34,075 bases of DNA from Anaerolineales bacterium (GTDB lineage Bacteria > Chloroflexota > Anaerolineae > Anaerolineales > Villigracilaceae). The position numbers and the translations under genes were made by a program. Every line of letters starts with the position of its first letter. Position 1 is the stretch's first letter. Under the pieces are notes generated by a model, which was not told where the DNA came from, ran no database searches, and saw only the letters and a program-made list of their open reading frames with translations. Positions 31,527-34,075 of this stretch are shown in pieces. The stretch covers positions 1 through 34,075 of the forward strand of contig JAEURG010000268.1 in assembly GCA_016789345.1 (NCBI GenBank). The letters run 5' to 3'.

Positions 31527-33151
31527 TGGCTGGTAAAAAGAAAAACCCAAACGCACAATACGCTTTCGCGGCGCTCATTGTCGCACTTATTGCTTGTGTT
31601 GCCACAGGCTTAATTGGCTCGTCAAAAATCTTGACTGGTATTGGCATGTTCAGCTTATCTGATGAACAAATCGAAACCGTCAACCTTGCTTTTCAGATTA
31701 GCATTGCCCTTGTCATTTTAGGACTCGCCGCTTACGCGATTCTTGCTCCTGATGCAATTCGCCGCTTCTTAACTGGACGACAAGCTAGGTACGGTTCCAA
31801 CTCGCTGATTCTTGCTTTGTCATTCATTGGCATTCTCTTCGCTACAAACTACATTGTTTACAACAACCAAGATTTCTTAGGCGCACCCTGGGATTTTACA
31901 GAAGATAAATCCAACACCCTCGCGCCCGAAACGCTCGATATTCTCAACGCCTTGCCTGAAAACATAAAAGCAACGGCATATTACTCAAACGCCATCAACC
32001 CACAATCTGCCCAAGAATTACTACAAAAGTTTAAGAACAACAGCAATGGTAAGTTTGATTACGTCTTTGTTGACCCCAATCAAAACCCAGTAGAAGTTCG
32101 CCAAGCAGGTATCACAGGCGATGGCAAAATCTTGCTTCAAATGGGTGAAGCGAAAGAAATTGCTTCTAGTGCTAGCGAATCAGAACTCGCTCGTGCCATG
32201 ATTCGCCTCATCAACCCTACCCAAAGAATAGTGTACTTCTTACAAGGGCATGGTGAAGCAACTTTGAATCCAGCCGATGAACGTAGTTTCACCACCGCCC
32301 AACAAACGCTGGAAGAAAAAAATTATGTGGTGAAACCACTCAATCTTTTATCCGAGACTGAAATTCCTGCCGATGCCGAAGTGATTGTAGTGGCAGGTCC
32401 ACAAAAACCGCTCTCACAAGATGAAGTAAACATGCTCAAAGGGTTTGTAGATAAAGGCGGTTCATTGGTTGTAATGCAAGACCCCAGAGCCTTAACAGAA
32501 TTTGGTACTGCCTACGACCCAATTGCCAAATACCTCAGGCAAGATTGGGGCATCATTATCAACAATGACTTAATCTTAGATTTTTCTGGCACAACCGACA
32601 ATCAACTTAATGCTGTATCAGAAAGTGCCAATATGCACCCAATTACACAAAACTTGAGTCAAAATTACGCGGTGATTATGCCCAATGCCCAAAGCTTAAA
32701 CATGGAAGCCTTAGACTCTGTAGATGTAGTTGTGACCCCATTAATTTTCACCTCAGCAAATTCGTATGGTGAAACGAAGTTAGATGTTTCAGAAGGTGAA
32801 CAAATTCAATATGACGAAGGAATAGATAACATAGGTCCGCTCAATATGGCAGTGGCAGGCGAAAACTTAACCACCAAAGGTCGGGTGGTTGTGTTTGGCA
32901 ATTCACTCTTTGCCGTCAATGCCTATTTTGATGTATATGGGAATGGCAACTTCTTCATCAACTCGTTGGATTGGGCGGCTGAGCAAGAAAACTTAATCAA
33001 CCTCACCACTCGCCCACAAACCCAACGCATCTTCCTCCCGCCATCACAATTGCGTTTCTTAATCCTAGGCGTAGTGATGATTATTGTTATCCCCGGCATG
33101 GTTGTGTTCTTCGGCATTTCTTCATGGATTGCCCGCCGCAGAAGAGGTTAA
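31526..33151 (+). CDS. GldG-like ABC transporter auxiliary protein
   Basis: This 541-aa protein has about three N-terminal hydrophobic segments (residues 10-35, 48-74, 90-115). A large extracytoplasmic domain of the ABC_transp_aux type follows, with LAPETLDILNALPENIKATAYYS, IVYFLQGHGEATL and PLSQDEVNMLKGFVDKGGSLVVMQDP. A C-terminal anchor (about 510-533) ends in basic ARRRRG. GldG proteins work with GldA and GldF; in Bacteroidota they support gliding, but homologues elsewhere have no known role. ATG 31526 is preferred because it forms TAATG with the permease stop and GGAG lies 9 nt upstream. ATG 31517 is the alternative. Confidence 0.88.
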   Translation: MAGKKKNPNAQYAFAALIVALIACVATGLIGSSKILTGIGMFSLSDEQIETVNLAFQISIALVILGLAAYAILAPDAIRRFLTGRQARYGSNSLILALSFIGILFATNYIVYNNQDFLGAPWDFTEDKSNTLAPETLDILNALPENIKATAYYSNAINPQSAQELLQKFKNNSNGKFDYVFVDPNQNPVEVRQAGITGDGKILLQMGEAKEIASSASESELARAMIRLINPTQRIVYFLQGHGEATLNPADERSFTTAQQTLEEKNYVVKPLNLLSETEIPADAEVIVVAGPQKPLSQDEVNMLKGFVDKGGSLVVMQDPRALTEFGTAYDPIAKYLRQDWGIIINNDLILDFSGTTDNQLNAVSESANMHPITQNLSQNYAVIMPNAQSLNMEALDSVDVVVTPLIFTSANSYGETKLDVSEGEQIQYDEGIDNIGPLNMAVAGENLTTKGRVVVFGNSLFAVNAYFDVYGNGNFFINSLDWAAEQENLINLTTRPQTQRIFLPPSQLRFLILGVVMIIVIPGMVVFFGISSWIARRRRG

Positions 33152-33156
33152 TCCGT

Positions 33157-33804
33157 ATGGCTTCACGCAAAACCAAGAAAAAACAAAAGCCAACCAAACC
33201 CGTTTTTAGCACTGGCACATTAATCACAGTGATACTCTTCGTGGCAATCCTCGGTGTTGCATACATCATCAACAATAATGCCGAAACAGCCACCGAAGCA
33301 GAAATTACACCTACTGCCGAAGAAATGTTTTTGTTCGACTCAACCAACATCGTAACCAGTATTGAAGTGCAACCAAAAGATAGTGAAACCGCCAAAATAG
33401 AACGCAGAGAAAATGTTTGGGTAGTTGCCAAGCCCCTAGAGCAAGAAGCAGATACAGGTCTGGCTGAAGCGGCGGCAACACAAGTATCGGCTTTGAAAAT
33501 CATCCAAGAAATCGAAGGCGACCCATCTACCTTTGGGCTTGATAATCCGTCTTATATCATCACGATTAAGTTTGAAGATGGCACACAAAACACGCTCGAA
33601 GTTGGTGATAGCACCCCCACAAACAACGGCTACTATGTGAGGCTAGACAAAGAAAAAATAATGATACTTTCTTTGAACGGGATTAATTCTTTGACGACTT
33701 TGGCAACATTCCCACCATATTTGAGCACGCCGACACCAACGTTTACGCCTCTTCCCCCGACCGAAACTTTGGTGCCTACTATTGAGGCGACTGCTACGCC
33801 GTAA
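33157..33804 (+). CDS. DUF4340 domain protein
   Basis: This 215-aa protein has a basic N-terminus (MASRKTKKKQK), one membrane anchor (about 20-40) and a DUF4340 domain (about 60-190). The domain shows IERRENVWVVAKPLEQEADTGLAEAAATQVSALK and FGLDNPSYIITIKFEDGT...LEVGDSTPTNNGYYVRL. The tail is Pro/Thr-rich (TPTPTFTPLPPTETLVP) and is typical of Chloroflexota exported proteins. DUF4340 genes often follow GldG-like genes; their role is unknown. ATG 33157 has AGAGG upstream and lies 5 nt after the GldG stop. ATG 33124 overlaps it. Confidence 0.85.
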   Translation: MASRKTKKKQKPTKPVFSTGTLITVILFVAILGVAYIINNNAETATEAEITPTAEEMFLFDSTNIVTSIEVQPKDSETAKIERRENVWVVAKPLEQEADTGLAEAAATQVSALKIIQEIEGDPSTFGLDNPSYIITIKFEDGTQNTLEVGDSTPTNNGYYVRLDKEKIMILSLNGINSLTTLATFPPYLSTPTPTFTPLPPTETLVPTIEATATP

Positions 33805-33809
33805 CCTTT

Positions 33810-33843
33810 TATCGAGTCAAATGGCTTGCCATTTGACTCGATA
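33810..33843. repeat. Perfect 16-bp inverted repeat after the ABC operon
   Basis: TATCGAGTCAAATGGC (33810-33825) and its reverse complement (33828-33843) are separated by TT. It lies 5 nt past the DUF4340 stop. There is no T-run on the plus side, so it may be a Rho-assisted or structural stop, or a REP-like repeat. Confidence 0.55.
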
Positions 33844-33888
33844 ACGTAATACAAAAGCATTGCAAAGCCTCAGAAAGGTGCAAAAGTA

Positions 33889-33917
33889 TTGCTTTTCACC
33901 TTAAAACATTGTATTCT
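33889..33917 (+). promoter_or_regulatory. Promoter before the sigma-factor gene
   Basis: -35 TTGCTT (33889-33894) and -10 TATTCT (33912-33917) are separated by 17 nt, predicting a leader of about 40 nt before ATG 33964. Confidence 0.45.
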
Positions 33918-33963
33918 AATTGTGGTTTATTTATAAAAAATTTAGTGAAAGTTGGATTTGCGA

Positions 33964-34075
33964 ATGGATGTAGAAAAAATTTTGATTGGCGGCGATGATG
34001 AAGAAGAATTTCCCGCAATCGCACGGCTGATTGAACTAGGGCGGCAAAAATCGTATGTGACTTTAGACGACATTC
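33964..34075 (+). CDS. rpoD: Probable primary sigma factor, 5' end only (cut by window edge)
   Basis: Only 37 codons are present, beginning MDVEKILIGGDDEEEFPAIA. The stretch ARLIELGRQKSYVTLDDI resembles region 1.1 of primary sigma-70 factors, where a basic helix is followed by G-x-(I/V/L)-T-x-(D/E)-(D/E)-I. The acidic start is also usual for region 1.1. The core regions 2 to 4 lie outside the window, so the call rests on this short similarity. Confidence 0.55.
   Translation, partial: MDVEKILIGGDDEEEFPAIARLIELGRQKSYVTLDDI

Noticed and set aside
1..34075. CRISPR arrays, prophage, insertion sequences, rRNA
   Set aside because: No regularly spaced direct repeats, transposase or phage motifs, or rRNA sequence were seen anywhere in the window.

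Overview
The window looks like a chromosomal segment of a Chloroflexota bacterium, most likely class Anaerolineae. This is inferred from the texture of the proteins: multi-GAF HD-GYP sensors, lipoproteins, threonine/proline-rich tails on exported proteins, a GldA/F/G-type ABC module with DUF4340 next to a sigma-factor start, and dispersed GTAGGGGCGA, CACAGAG and GTGTCACCCTGAGC palindromes. It is AT-leaning, densely coded and mostly housekeeping. No phage, transposase, CRISPR array or rRNA is visible.

Layout. 1-3520: tRNA-Cys(GCA) with a terminator, then a PAS/GAF/HD-GYP cyclic-di-GMP phosphodiesterase on the plus strand. 3522-6608 (minus): tyrS with a long regulated leader, a lipoprotein, and an SDR39U1-type epimerase. 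6687-7190 (plus): an HNH endonuclease, convergent with an MBL-fold hydrolase (7284-8036, minus). 8108-10472 (minus): a two-gene ABC exporter whose permease is fused to a SpoIIM-like domain. 10569-18362 (minus): a long run lgt, CDP-alcohol phosphatidyltransferase, ftsK, a 7TM/GAF regulator interrupted by an in-frame amber codon, a GNAT, a membrane-anchored beta-rich protein and punA (listed 3' to 5'). 18479-21667 (plus): a second membrane/GAF/HD-GYP sensor. 21668-25766 (minus): ltaE, rluD-like, lspA, alr and a GNAT in an overlapping operon. 25857-29469 (minus): a DUF1761 protein, a CelD/BcsL-like GNAT, cystathionine beta-synthase and a small lipoprotein. 29844-33804 (plus): a GldA/GldF/GldG/DUF4340 ABC operon. 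33964-end (plus): the truncated 5' end of a probable primary sigma factor.

Most striking observation. The 160-nt tyrS leader reads as a classical translation-coupled attenuator. A TATAAT promoter lies six bases before a 14-codon ORF, MFSKSFRNYYYAHQ, with three consecutive Tyr codons. It is followed by three competing RNA pairings: a 1:2 pause hairpin, a 2:3 antiterminator and a 3:4 GC-rich terminator with a U-tract. The tyrS start lies beyond the terminator. The -35 box of this promoter is supplied by the terminal inverted repeat of a dispersed 112-bp palindromic element. Other items are the amber codon in the 7TM/GAF gene, the ABC-2 permease/SpoIIM fusion, the TTG starts (including a TTGA stop/start overlap for lgt), and a 40-codon basic ORF that uses only AAG for lysine.

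How the genes work together. lgt and lspA give the first two steps of lipoprotein maturation, serving the lipoproteins encoded here. alr, ftsK and the phospholipid synthase serve envelope and division. punA, ltaE and cbs are small-molecule salvage and amino-acid functions. Two independent HD-GYP sensors point to extensive cyclic-di-GMP signalling.
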